Shown: positions 1 to 6,344 of the stretch, piece by piece
Layout: each line of letters opens with the position of its first letter
How positions within the stretch are numbered: the stretch's first letter is position 1
Source of the DNA: a bacterium
GTDB lineage: Bacteria; Arandabacterota; Arandabacteria; Arandabacterales; Arandabacteraceae
Direction of reading: 5' to 3'
DNA: 7,744 nt
Assembly (NCBI GenBank): GCA_025774405.1
Contig: JALGWB010000089.1
Span: 1-7,744 of the forward strand
The notes under the pieces: generated by a model
Database searches by the model: none
What the model saw: the letters and a program-made list of their open reading frames with translations, nothing else
What the model was told of the DNA's origin: nothing
Translations under genes and position numbers: made by a program

Positions 1-326
1 TCGTTATTTAGACTGACAGCCCAGCCTCCTGCCACTACCAGACTTCCTCAGAGCTCACAGAAAGCCCCCAAGTACCCGATCGAGAAATACGAGAAGGGCA
101 CCTCCATACGCATACTTCTGGGACTTCTTAAAAGGCATTGAACTCTGCTTGTAAACCGCATCGCGAATACTCGCGAGATACTGAGTCCAACTCTGACTAT
201 GGGAACAAGGTACACAACGCAGCTCCAGCTCTGCCTGGCTAGAGCAAACAATACCCGCTCCTCTTTGCTGATTGTACACCACTGATGCGATGATGTCAAC
301 CTATTCTCAGGATCGGGAGTATTCTT
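1..326. other. Gene-poor flank left of the IS element
   Basis: No confident gene is visible here. Two overlapping minus-strand frames are open. One is about 77 codons long with only a GTG start and a stop just upstream, ending at 55. The other ends at 48 and could start at a TTG at 251-249, behind a GAGGAG at 263-258. Neither product resembles a family I recognise. The GAGGAG lies almost at the predicted transcription start of the leftward promoter, which makes efficient translation of the second frame doubtful. The stretch may be a decayed gene end, an untranslated RNA, or the 5' part of a leftward unit that continues beyond the window. Confidence 0.5.
271..299 (-). promoter_or_regulatory. 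Leftward sigma70-type promoter
   Basis: Read on the minus strand, TTGACA (299-294) is followed by a 17-base spacer and TACAAT (276-271). This is 11 of 12 consensus bases at the optimal spacing. Transcription would start near 264 and run toward the left edge. The insertion sequence begins 35 bases upstream of the -35 hexamer, so it has replaced whatever control DNA lay further upstream. I cannot identify the gene it serves. The match is strong, but function is inferred. Confidence 0.6.
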
Positions 327-334
327 CTTGTCCC
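327..334. repeat. Target-site duplication, left copy
   Basis: The 8-base sequence CTTGTCCC ends directly before the left terminus of the IS and recurs exactly at 1715-1722, directly after the right terminus. Eight to nine bases is the usual duplication length for the IS256 family. An exact copy implies a single, fairly recent insertion without later rearrangement of the ends. Confidence 0.8.
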
Positions 335-397
335 CGGCAATGTATAAGAGAGTGTGTAAAAGGGATTGAAGGGGAAAAGAGATGGTGTATCCTTCCA
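335..397 (+). repeat. Left terminal and subterminal inverted repeat of the IS
   Basis: The left end has two parts. The outer block at 339-357 contains AATGTA and GTGTGT, followed by AAAAGG. An inner 17-base block at 381-397 begins GATGGTGTATCC and ends TTCCA. The inner block matches the right end perfectly in inverted orientation. The two parts are separated by a 23-base purine-rich spacer (358-380). The inner block lies 34 bases before the transposase start, so transposase binding there could also affect its own transcription; this is inference. Confidence 0.75.
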
Positions 398-417
398 GTC
401 AGTCGCAAAGACTAGAG

Positions 418-423
418 AGGAGG
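418..423 (+). promoter_or_regulatory. Ribosome binding site of the transposase
   Basis: AGGAGG is placed 7 bases before the ATG at 431. It fixes the transposase start. No convincing -35/-10 pair for this gene was found inside the left end. Confidence 0.75.
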
Positions 424-430
424 ACACACC

Positions 431-1660
431 ATGCGAGAATTAGACTTCTCGAGACACAACTTAGCAGTGGATCTTTTAGAAGTCAAGAAGATGTTTGAGG
501 AGGATTTCAACGATGGCTGCCGGTATCTTGTAAGGCGGGCATTTGAGGGGATAATGCGAGTGGATCTGGATGCTTATCTTGGCGCCGAGCGCTACCAGCG
601 TAGTGACAGTCGTCAGGGTTACCGTAACGGGTATCGCACGAGGAGTCTTCTTACCAGTGTGGGAGTGGTAGAGTTAGAGGTGCCGAGGGCAAGAGATGGT
701 GGGTACGTACCTGAGATTTTCGAGCGCTATAAGCGGGTACATGAGGTAGTGGATAAGGGCATCAGGGAGATGTTTCTGAAGGGGGTATCCACCCGGAAGG
801 TACGGGATGTGCTTGATGCTCTTTGTGGTGACGGAGTCTCAGCGGGCTATGTATCACAGGTGAGCAAGGAGTTGGATAGGGAGGTTAGGCGGTTTGAGAA
901 CGGGCCCATAGGGGATGGGTATGCATTTCTGTTTCTGGACGCCCTGAGTGTGCGGATACGGTATGAGTTAAGTGCCAAGAGGCGGCTAATCTTGATAGCC
1001 TATGGGATAAGGCGAGACGGGAGCCGGCGTCTTCTTAGTTTCAGTATAGCCAAGAGGGAGAGTGAGGCTACCTGGCGGTCGTTCCTGGAGAACCTGCGTG
1101 TTAGGGGTCTCATTGGTCACAGCCTTGAGTTGATAATTGTGGATGGTGCACCAGGCTTATGGGCAGCGCTGGATGATGTGTATCCCTTGGTCCCTCATCA
1201 GTTGTGCTGGGTACACAAGTTGCGCAATATAGCTCGTTATGGGCCGAGGAGCCAGGTGGAGGCGTGTGTGGCAGAAGCAGCGAAGATCATGTATGCTGGC
1301 ACAAGCAGGAAGGCAGCAGCCCTATTTCGTCGTTGGAAGCAGCGCTGGCAGGGGGTGAATCCTAAGGGAGTTGCCTGCCTGTGCGTAGCACGCAGACAGG
1401 CCTGCCTGGAGCGAGACTTTCACCGGCTGATAGCCTTCTTCGAGTTTGATCCCACCTTCCACAAGGTGATACGCACTACTAACGTAATAGAGCGCAGTTT
1501 CAAGGAGATCAGGCGTAGACTGAAGGTGATGGGTTACTTCCAGAATGCGAAGAGTTGTGCTCGGATAGTCCTGAGTCAATTCTACTACTTCAATGCCAAG
1601 TGGGATCGTAGAACAGAGCGAATAGAATCCATAGGTGACTGCTTCAGAAACGCTGCTTAG
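431..1660 (+). CDS. IS256-family (Mutator-type) transposase
   Basis: This DDE transposase of 409 aa cuts and joins the ends of the surrounding IS. The N-terminal DNA-binding part contains the family signature RQGYRNGYRTR (about 61-71), then VELEVPRARDGGYVPEIFERY (80-100). The RNase H-fold catalytic residues are visible: D170 in FLDAL, D238 in IIVDGAPGL and E354 in NVIERSFKEIRRR. The C-x2-H motif CWVH (259-262) falls between the second Asp and the Glu, as usual for this family. Length is normal (about 390-420 aa), and no frameshift or internal stop is present, so the enzyme should be functional. ATG at 431 is preceded by AGGAGG. The stop at 1658-1660 lies 10 bases before the right inner inverted repeat, so the gene fills the element. 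There is no partner gene. The family call is secure; activity is inferred from the intact residues and exact target duplication. Confidence 0.95.
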   Translation: MRELDFSRHNLAVDLLEVKKMFEEDFNDGCRYLVRRAFEGIMRVDLDAYLGAERYQRSDSRQGYRNGYRTRSLLTSVGVVELEVPRARDGGYVPEIFERYKRVHEVVDKGIREMFLKGVSTRKVRDVLDALCGDGVSAGYVSQVSKELDREVRRFENGPIGDGYAFLFLDALSVRIRYELSAKRRLILIAYGIRRDGSRRLLSFSIAKRESEATWRSFLENLRVRGLIGHSLELIIVDGAPGLWAALDDVYPLVPHQLCWVHKLRNIARYGPRSQVEACVAEAAKIMYAGTSRKAAALFRRWKQRWQGVNPKGVACLCVARRQACLERDFHRLIAFFEFDPTFHKVIRTTNVIERSFKEIRRRLKVMGYFQNAKSCARIVLSQFYYFNAKWDRRTERIESIGDCFRNAA

Positions 1661-1670
1661 GACAAAACCA

Positions 1671-1714
1671 TGGAAGGATACACCATCAAAAGTACACACT
1701 TTTCTTTACATTAC
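1671..1714 (-). repeat. Right terminal and subterminal inverted repeat of the IS
   Basis: Read inward on the minus strand, the end carries the outer AATGTA and GTGTGT blocks (1712-1694), a 6-base spacer (1693-1688), and the inner 17-base block (1687-1671). The inner block is identical to 381-397 on the left. The spacer is 17 bases shorter than its left counterpart, so the two ends are asymmetric. Confidence 0.75.
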
Positions 1715-1722
1715 CTTGTCCC
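1715..1722. repeat. Target-site duplication, right copy
   Basis: CTTGTCCC is an exact repeat of 327-334. It also forms the left arm of the dyad at 1716-1737, so the duplication has kept a whole dyad on this side and only a half on the other. Confidence 0.8.
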
Positions 1723-1737
1723 GCAAGGGGAGGACAA
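1716..1737. promoter_or_regulatory. Dyad beside the rightward promoter, possible operator
   Basis: TTGTCC (1716-1721) and GGACAA (1732-1737) form 6-base arms around a 10-base centre. The right arm ends 5 bases before the -35 hexamer at 1743. The position next to a promoter, and in the unoccupied site between two divergent promoters, suits an operator. As RNA it could also form a short hairpin. No regulator gene lies nearby, and 6-base arms alone are weak evidence. Confidence 0.35.
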
Positions 1738-1742
1738 ACCCC

Positions 1743-1771
1743 AAGACAAAATCGAAGAAATGTGGTATAAT
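1743..1771 (+). promoter_or_regulatory. Rightward sigma70-type promoter
   Basis: AAGACA (1743-1748), a 17-base spacer and a perfect TATAAT (1766-1771) give 10 of 12 consensus bases. Transcription would begin near 1778. The next well-supported gene start is the protease at 2216, which would imply a leader of roughly 440 bases unless the small ORF at 1824 is translated. By rough expectation, a match of this quality can occur by chance in a window of this size, so support is moderate. Confidence 0.45.
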
Positions 1772-2201
1772 TTACGAGCGGGGAGAAGCGGGGGCTTGGG
1801 TGGGCTTTTTGTTTTGGAGGCTTATGCTGGTAAGGCGGAAGACAACTTGCTCTCACGGCATTTATCCCTGCTCTATTGACTCCCGTCCATCCGTCAATGG
1901 AACTGTTCCCTCACCTGGTCGTTCGCCAATGAGACTGAGAAGAGAGCGGCGCAGTCGTGAGGATGGACGACGCTGGGCGATGCTGAGGGTGGTCTGGTCT
2001 CAAAGCATCCAATGGTAGGGATAGACGTACTTGATACATGCCTCCTGGGCGTGCGAGGGGCACGAGTACATGCTCATCGTAAAGCACGCCATTAACGAGA
2101 GCAAAATGGCTGAAATAGATTTCCTGGAGTTGGCGATCAGGGCGTTTCAGGGCTACACGTGCTTGAGAATCGCATCTAAAAGGATAACAAAGCTTACCAA
2201 A
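1772..2201. other. Long gap between IS and protease gene, no confident gene
   Basis: About 430 bases without a recognisable gene. It contains a 9-base inverted repeat (CGTCCATCC at 1884-1892, GGATGGACG at 1961-1969) and a short hairpin (CGTGC 2050-2054, GCACG 2060-2064), both possible by chance. A TTG-started frame from 2031 and a minus-strand frame across 1911-2348 both run into the protease gene out of frame and look like shadows. Any promoter specific to the protease gene within the last 200 bases is not clear. The best pair, TTGAGA 2163-2168 with TAACAA 2185-2190, would give a leader too short to carry the ribosome binding site. Confidence 0.45.
1824..2018 (+). CDS. Doubtful 64-aa small ORF
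   Basis: An ATG preceded by GGAGG (1816-1820), about 50 bases downstream of a plausible promoter, opens a 64-codon frame. The spacing from GGAGG to ATG is only 3 bases, shorter than usual. The product is rich in Arg and Ser and poor in hydrophobic core residues, with no domain or signal peptide that I recognise. It could be a leader peptide, a decayed gene fragment or a chance frame. I list it only because promoter, ribosome site and start occur in order. Confidence 0.18.
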   Translation: MLVRRKTTCSHGIYPCSIDSRPSVNGTVPSPGRSPMRLRRERRSREDGRRWAMLRVVWSQSIQW

Positions 2202-2208
2202 AAGGAGG
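2202..2208 (+). promoter_or_regulatory. Ribosome binding site of the protease
   Basis: AAGGAGG lies 7 bases before the ATG at 2216. It selects that start over an out-of-frame ATG four bases later. Confidence 0.75.
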
Positions 2209-2215
2209 ATAGCCA

Positions 2216-5200
2216 ATGCATGCTCGTACAGGCGTATGTCTTGCCATTGTAGTTTTTGCCTTTGTTGGTGCAACGTTTGCTTTTGTTCCCCCTCAGAAGG
2301 ATGCAACCGTTGAGCCTTCTCAAGTGATGATGTACGACATGAAGCCACCCAGCGAGGATGCTCGGACAGCCTGGGAGAGTTTCAAGACAACTCAGGGTGA
2401 AGATTGGCAGGCTCTCTGGAATCCCATTACCGCAACTCCTCATCGCATCTTTGGCAGGGGAGTTCGTATTGCTGAGGTTGTAACCGATGCCAATGTCGCC
2501 CAGGTTGTCAATGAATTCCTGCTCTCCAATGCCCAACTGCTTGGTGTCGATCCCGAAAGCTTGCGCCTCCTTACTCAAGAGAAACATGGAGCAAGATGGT
2601 ACACCGACTATCAGCAGGTGTATGAAGGGCTTGATGTCATTGGCGGCAGAGTCCATATAAGGCTTCGTGAGGATGGTAAAGTCACGATCTTCGGTTCGGA
2701 TTTCTATCAGGGCATTGACATTTCAACTTCTCCGACTTCTGATACCGGGCAGGCGCTTCGGCTTGCCAAGCAAGATGTCGACTTCAATGATCGGACCGAT
2801 GAGGCACTTTCGACAAGACTCGTCGTTCTGCCAATCACAACTGCTAAGGCTGTTTCATACCACCTCGCTCACGAGATAAGGCTCTTTGTGAAGCGCACAC
2901 CGGCAATCTGGCGCATCTATGTTGACGCTCATGATGGATCGATCCTGAGGAAAGTTAATGAAATCTACTACGACACGATCGATGGCAACGTCACCGGCTA
3001 CATCAAGCCAATGTACATTTCAGATCCAGACGAAGAGGAGGCATTCGTAGATGAGTATGTAACCGTTACCGGATACGGTACGGATACAACCGATGCTACG
3101 GGCTACTATTCGATCGAGGCTGGAAGTGGCGGCACTCGAGAAGTTACAATCATTCTTGCTGGAATGTGGGCAAAAGTTACCAACAACAATGGTCCGGAAG
3201 CAGTGTTTCTCGACTCAGTCGCACCTGGAACAACTCTTCCGGTCCTGTGGGATGATTCGATCTCAAGAGCAGATGAGCGCAATGCTTATTACCATGCAAA
3301 CGTTGCTCATGCCAGGATCAAAGCCATCGATCCATCCTTCACGGGAATGGATCGCCAGACCCCCATCAGGGTCAACCAACCAGATTATTGCAATGCCTAC
3401 TGGGATGGTAATGGTATCACGCTTGGAGCAGGCTCTGGCAGCTGCCAGAATCTTGCAATGTTCTGTGATGTCATCTATCACGAATATGGTCACGGTATAA
3501 CCGATTTCCTCTATCGTCCACTTTCACCTTCAGGTGCAATGCATGAGGCGTTCTCAGACTACTTTGCCTGCACAATCACGGATGAGCCCCTGATTGGGGA
3601 GTATGTGATAGGGTCTGGCTATTTCCGCAATCTTGATAACAACCTTAGATATCCCGACGATCTTACAGGTGAAGTGCATGATGACGGGCGCATTCTTGCA
3701 GGCGCACTTTGGGACATGCGCGAGGCACTTTCGCCTGATGTCCATCTTGCTGACTCCCTCTTCCATTATGCGCGCTACGGCAAGGCTGACAATTTCTTCG
3801 ACTACTACTATGATGTTCTCGAAACCGATGACGATGACGGTGATCTCTCAAATGGAACACCGCACTATTACGAGATCGTTGAAGCCTTTGGCAACCATGG
3901 AATCGGACCTGGACTCTACATCAACATAGCGCACAATCCAATCAAGGACACAGAGGACTCCACCGAGAGCTTCGATGTTATTGCCACCATAACCTCCAAT
4001 GTGACCCTCAATCCCGACTCGCTCGTTGTCTTCTATTCGACTGGCTCAGGAGAAACCGCTCTCGTGATGACATCAACCGGCAATCCTGACGAGTACTCCG
4101 CAACCATACCTGCCCAGAGCTACGGGACGACCGTAAGCTACTACATCTATGCTCAAGCGCTTGACACGGACATAATTGTAACCGATCCTGAGGGTGCCCC
4201 CGCGAATGTTCACACCTTCTCGATTGGCACTGACACTCAACCTCCAGTCATTGTGCATACTCCACTTGGCGATCAACCAGATGCTGGCTGGCCCTCGACG
4301 GTGACAGCTGAGGTGACTGATAATCTCGGACTTGCATCGGCCGTGCTTGAATACCTGAAGAATGGCATCCCACAGACTGCGATTTCAATGACGAGGGTTG
4401 GAGACACCGATACCTATGAAGCGACTTTTGGAGTTGCTGCATCTGCAGGTGACGTAATCGAGTATCGAATTGTCGCAACCGATGCCTCAACCGCCGCTCA
4501 TGTGACCTATGAGCCTGCCAGTGGATATCACATGTTTGGTATCGCAGAAGCCTATTACTACACGTTCGAATCGGGAGATGAGGGTTGGACCCATCGAGCT
4601 GGAACTGGATGGAATGATGAATGGCACTTGAGCACTGATCGCAATCACACATCGGGAGGAAACACAAGCTGGAAGTGTGGATCAACGACCGGTGGTGATT
4701 ACGGTGCCAACCTCAAAGCCTTTCTTGAAACACCCGTCATAACTCTCGGACCCAATGCCAAACTCGTCTTCTATCACTGGATAGATGCTGAAACCTACGA
4801 GCCAGTTCAGGGATCCGGGCTTGCATGGGACGGGGCATCGCTAAGCCTCGTTGATTCAGCTGGCAAGGCGACGCCGATTGATCCTGTTGATGGCTATCCA
4901 TATCGCATCCTTGAACAATCAACGGCACCATTCACTGCAAACAAACCTGTCTATTCAGGTCAGAGCGACTGGGAGATGGCTGTCTTCGATCTTTCGTTCT
5001 ACGAAGGACAGTGTCAGATAAGGTTTAAGTTCGGCTCTGACGGCTATGTCGGGGGTGAAGGCTGGTACATCGATGATGTCATGATCTGGAGTGAAAATGC
5101 ACTGGCAGCCGTTCGTCCATGTGACAGTACGTGCGATCGGAAGCTGGGAGTTCCGGTTGCCTTCGCCTTGGGTCCAGCAGTTCCGAATCCGGCAGTTGGT

Positions 5201-5437
5201 GCGGTAAGAATCACATATGCAGTGCCTTCCCCAGGTGAACATGTTGCTATCAACGTCTATGATATTCGCGGCAGGCTTGCTGCAACACTTGTTAATCAAG
5301 CCAGGATACCGGGCTGGTATTCAGTGACCTGGAATCGCCAAAATGCCTATGGCAGCTGTGTTGCACCAGGCATCTATTTCGTCAGAATGCGTGCCAGGGA
5401 TTTCGGTAAGACGATCAAGGTAATGGTCATAAAGTAG
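2216..5437 (+). CDS. Secreted multidomain zinc metalloprotease, fungalysin/thermolysin-like
   Basis: A 1073-aa exported endopeptidase. Residues 1-22 form a signal peptide ending TFA. Residues about 50-250 resemble the FTP and PepSY propeptide that keeps thermolysin- and fungalysin-type enzymes inactive until cleaved. A beta-rich insert at about 257-325 (GNVTGYI to TNNNG) looks like a carboxypeptidase regulatory-like domain. The catalytic domain (about 345-565) has the zinc motif HEYGH at 422-426 with catalytic E423, the third ligand E444 in AMHEAFSD, and H488 in EVHDDGRI as the likely transition-state histidine. An acidic DDDDGDLSNGTPH segment (538-550) probably binds calcium. Two Ig-like domains follow (about 568-670 and 675-778), then a jelly roll like that of InhA or MAM proteins (780-960, with GWYIDDV), then a FlgD-type Ig tail (980-1073). 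Such tails often mediate secretion or surface anchoring in FCB-like bacteria; the exact route here is unknown. The fold class is certain. M36-like versus M4-like is less so, although EVHxxGxI followed by ALWD favours M36-like. Confidence 0.92.
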   Translation: MHARTGVCLAIVVFAFVGATFAFVPPQKDATVEPSQVMMYDMKPPSEDARTAWESFKTTQGEDWQALWNPITATPHRIFGRGVRIAEVVTDANVAQVVNEFLLSNAQLLGVDPESLRLLTQEKHGARWYTDYQQVYEGLDVIGGRVHIRLREDGKVTIFGSDFYQGIDISTSPTSDTGQALRLAKQDVDFNDRTDEALSTRLVVLPITTAKAVSYHLAHEIRLFVKRTPAIWRIYVDAHDGSILRKVNEIYYDTIDGNVTGYIKPMYISDPDEEEAFVDEYVTVTGYGTDTTDATGYYSIEAGSGGTREVTIILAGMWAKVTNNNGPEAVFLDSVAPGTTLPVLWDDSISRADERNAYYHANVAHARIKAIDPSFTGMDRQTPIRVNQPDYCNAYWDGNGITLGAGSGSCQNLAMFCDVIYHEYGHGITDFLYRPLSPSGAMHEAFSDYFACTITDEPLIGEYVIGSGYFRNLDNNLRYPDDLTGEVHDDGRILAGALWDMREALSPDVHLADSLFHYARYGKADNFFDYYYDVLETDDDDGDLSNGTPHYYEIVEAFGNHGIGPGLYINIAHNPIKDTEDSTESFDVIATITSNVTLNPDSLVVFYSTGSGETALVMTSTGNPDEYSATIPAQSYGTTVSYYIYAQALDTDIIVTDPEGAPANVHTFSIGTDTQPPVIVHTPLGDQPDAGWPSTVTAEVTDNLGLASAVLEYLKNGIPQTAISMTRVGDTDTYEATFGVAASAGDVIEYRIVATDASTAAHVTYEPASGYHMFGIAEAYYYTFESGDEGWTHRAGTGWNDEWHLSTDRNHTSGGNTSWKCGSTTGGDYGANLKAFLETPVITLGPNAKLVFYHWIDAETYEPVQGSGLAWDGASLSLVDSAGKATPIDPVDGYPYRILEQSTAPFTANKPVYSGQSDWEMAVFDLSFYEGQCQIRFKFGSDGYVGGEGWYIDDVMIWSENALAAVRPCDSTCDRKLGVPVAFALGPAVPNPAVGAVRITYAVPSPGEHVAINVYDIRGRLAATLVNQARIPGWYSVTWNRQNAYGSCVAPGIYFVRMRARDFGKTIKVMVIK

Positions 5438-5464
5438 GAAGCCAGTTGATGGGGGAGCTTTGCT

Positions 5465-5479
5465 AAAGGCTTTGCCTTT
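5465..5479. terminator. Short hairpin between convergent genes
   Basis: AAAGGC (5465-5470) and GCCTTT (5474-5479) form a perfect 6-bp stem with a 3-base loop. It lies 27 bases after the protease stop and 7 bases beyond the amidase stop. It could end transcription in both directions, but neither strand has a proper T-run after the stem. Confidence 0.35.
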
Positions 5480-5486
5480 CCTGAGC

Positions 5487-6344
5487 TTATTCCGGATGGC
5501 TGGAGGCTACGCCTGTATCATCCGTGTGCGGCCCTCGCTGGCTGAGAGTTGACTCCACTAAGTCTCCATAAAACTCGGGCCGACGGTCATTGAGTACGTG
5601 ATTGCGCTCAGTGATCATCTTGTTATCAGCAAGTGATGGATCGATATCTATCACCCTGAGCACTTCCTCAGTCTCTCCTGCACGCACAAGTATCTCCCCG
5701 CGCGGACCAACAACCTGGCTCAACCCAATGAACCTTAGCTCAATACCAGCCCGAGCCTCTGTGCCAACCCGGTTGACAGTGATAGCAAAAATACTGTTTT
5801 CGATGCAGCGCGTGATCATCGCTCTTGGACAATATGGCAAGACCAGATTCGATGGGTGACAGACAATCTGTGCACCCTTGACTGCCAGGATGCGAGTAAC
5901 CTCAGGGAATATCCAGTCAAAACAGATCATGAGCCCGACCCTTACCCCACGCACATCAATCACTTCAAGGGGGAGATCACCTGGCACGAAGAGCTCCTTT
6001 TCTCGATCAAAGAGATGTATCTTCCTGTACTTGGATCGTATCTCACCGTTGTCAAGAAGATAGCAGGAGTTGTAGCATCCGACATCGGCCTTCTCAGCTA
6101 CGCCTGCGACAATTGCCATGTTGAATTTAAGCGAGAGCCCCTTGAGAGAGGTGAGTGTCTCGCCACGGTCGTCCTCAGCCAGATCCATCAGCTCCGTTCT
6201 TGACTCAAAGAGATATCCTGTTGCGAAAAGCTCAGGCAGCACGACCAGATCAACCTTGGCACCATCCAGGAAATGTTCGACCCGTTCCAGGTTCTCCTTC
6301 TTCGCTCCGAAGATCGGTGCAAACTGTAAATATGCAACTCTCAT
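5487..6344 (-). CDS. Carbon-nitrogen hydrolase (nitrilase superfamily), PaNit-like
   Basis: A cytoplasmic hydrolase of 285 aa that cleaves a non-peptide C-N bond, amide or nitrile, through a Glu-Lys-Cys triad. Counted from the ATG at 6344, the triad is E38 in VVLPELFATGY, K108 in KYRKIHLF and C141 in GLMICFDWIFPE. The blocks YLFESR, REKELFVPGDL, HPSNLVLPY and CPRAMITRCIEN closely follow the Pyrococcus PaNit/PH0642 type as I remember it, and the triad spacing agrees. Length is normal. The last 25 or so residues (after DRRPEFYGD) form a polar tail longer than in the archaeal proteins. The start was chosen at MRVAYLQ because GGAGG sits 6 bases upstream; a TTG five codons earlier would overlap that site. 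The gene converges with the protease, and the natural substrate cannot be read from sequence. An N-carbamoyl-amine or omega-amide substrate is possible. Confidence 0.92.
   Translation of the reverse strand: MRVAYLQFAPIFGAKKENLERVEHFLDGAKVDLVVLPELFATGYLFESRTELMDLAEDDRGETLTSLKGLSLKFNMAIVAGVAEKADVGCYNSCYLLDNGEIRSKYRKIHLFDREKELFVPGDLPLEVIDVRGVRVGLMICFDWIFPEVTRILAVKGAQIVCHPSNLVLPYCPRAMITRCIENSIFAITVNRVGTEARAGIELRFIGLSQVVGPRGEILVRAGETEEVLRVIDIDPSLADNKMITERNHVLNDRRPEFYGDLVESTLSQRGPHTDDTGVASSHPE

Larger units (their letters stand above)
335..1714 (+). mobile_element. Complete IS256-family insertion sequence
   Basis: This is a 1380-base element with one long transposase gene, related inverted ends and an exact 8-base direct repeat on both sides. 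Length, gene content and duplication size all fit the IS256 family. The outer ends share AATGTA and GTGTGT blocks (339-357 on the left; 1694-1712 on the right, inverted; about 15 of 19 bases agree). The block resembles the GTGTAAAA-containing terminus typical of IS256 itself. The exact outermost base is uncertain by one or two positions, because the left end carries two extra bases (CG) relative to the right. The element looks intact and potentially mobile. It sits in a non-coding region between divergent promoters. Confidence 0.85.

Noticed and set aside
1884..1969. 9-base inverted repeat CGTCCATCC/GGATGGACG as a structured RNA
   Set aside because: The 68-base interior adds no clear pairing next to the arms, and a few such repeats are expected by chance in a window of this length.
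1772..2000. Possible SRP RNA, tmRNA or RNase P RNA after the rightward promoter
   Set aside because: None of their conserved cores (such as the SRP GGAAGCAGCC loop or the RNase P GAGGAAAGTCC segment) is present.
2163..2190. TTGAGA-16-TAACAA as the protease promoter
   Set aside because: The -10 match is poor, and the predicted transcript would start almost at the ribosome binding site.
2031..2252. Plus-strand TTG-started 73-codon frame ahead of the protease
   Set aside because: It has no ribosome site, runs into the protease gene out of frame, and shows no domain.
1911..2348. Minus-strand 145-codon frame across the protease start
   Set aside because: It overlaps the well-supported ribosome site, start and signal peptide of the protease on the other strand and shows no family motif.
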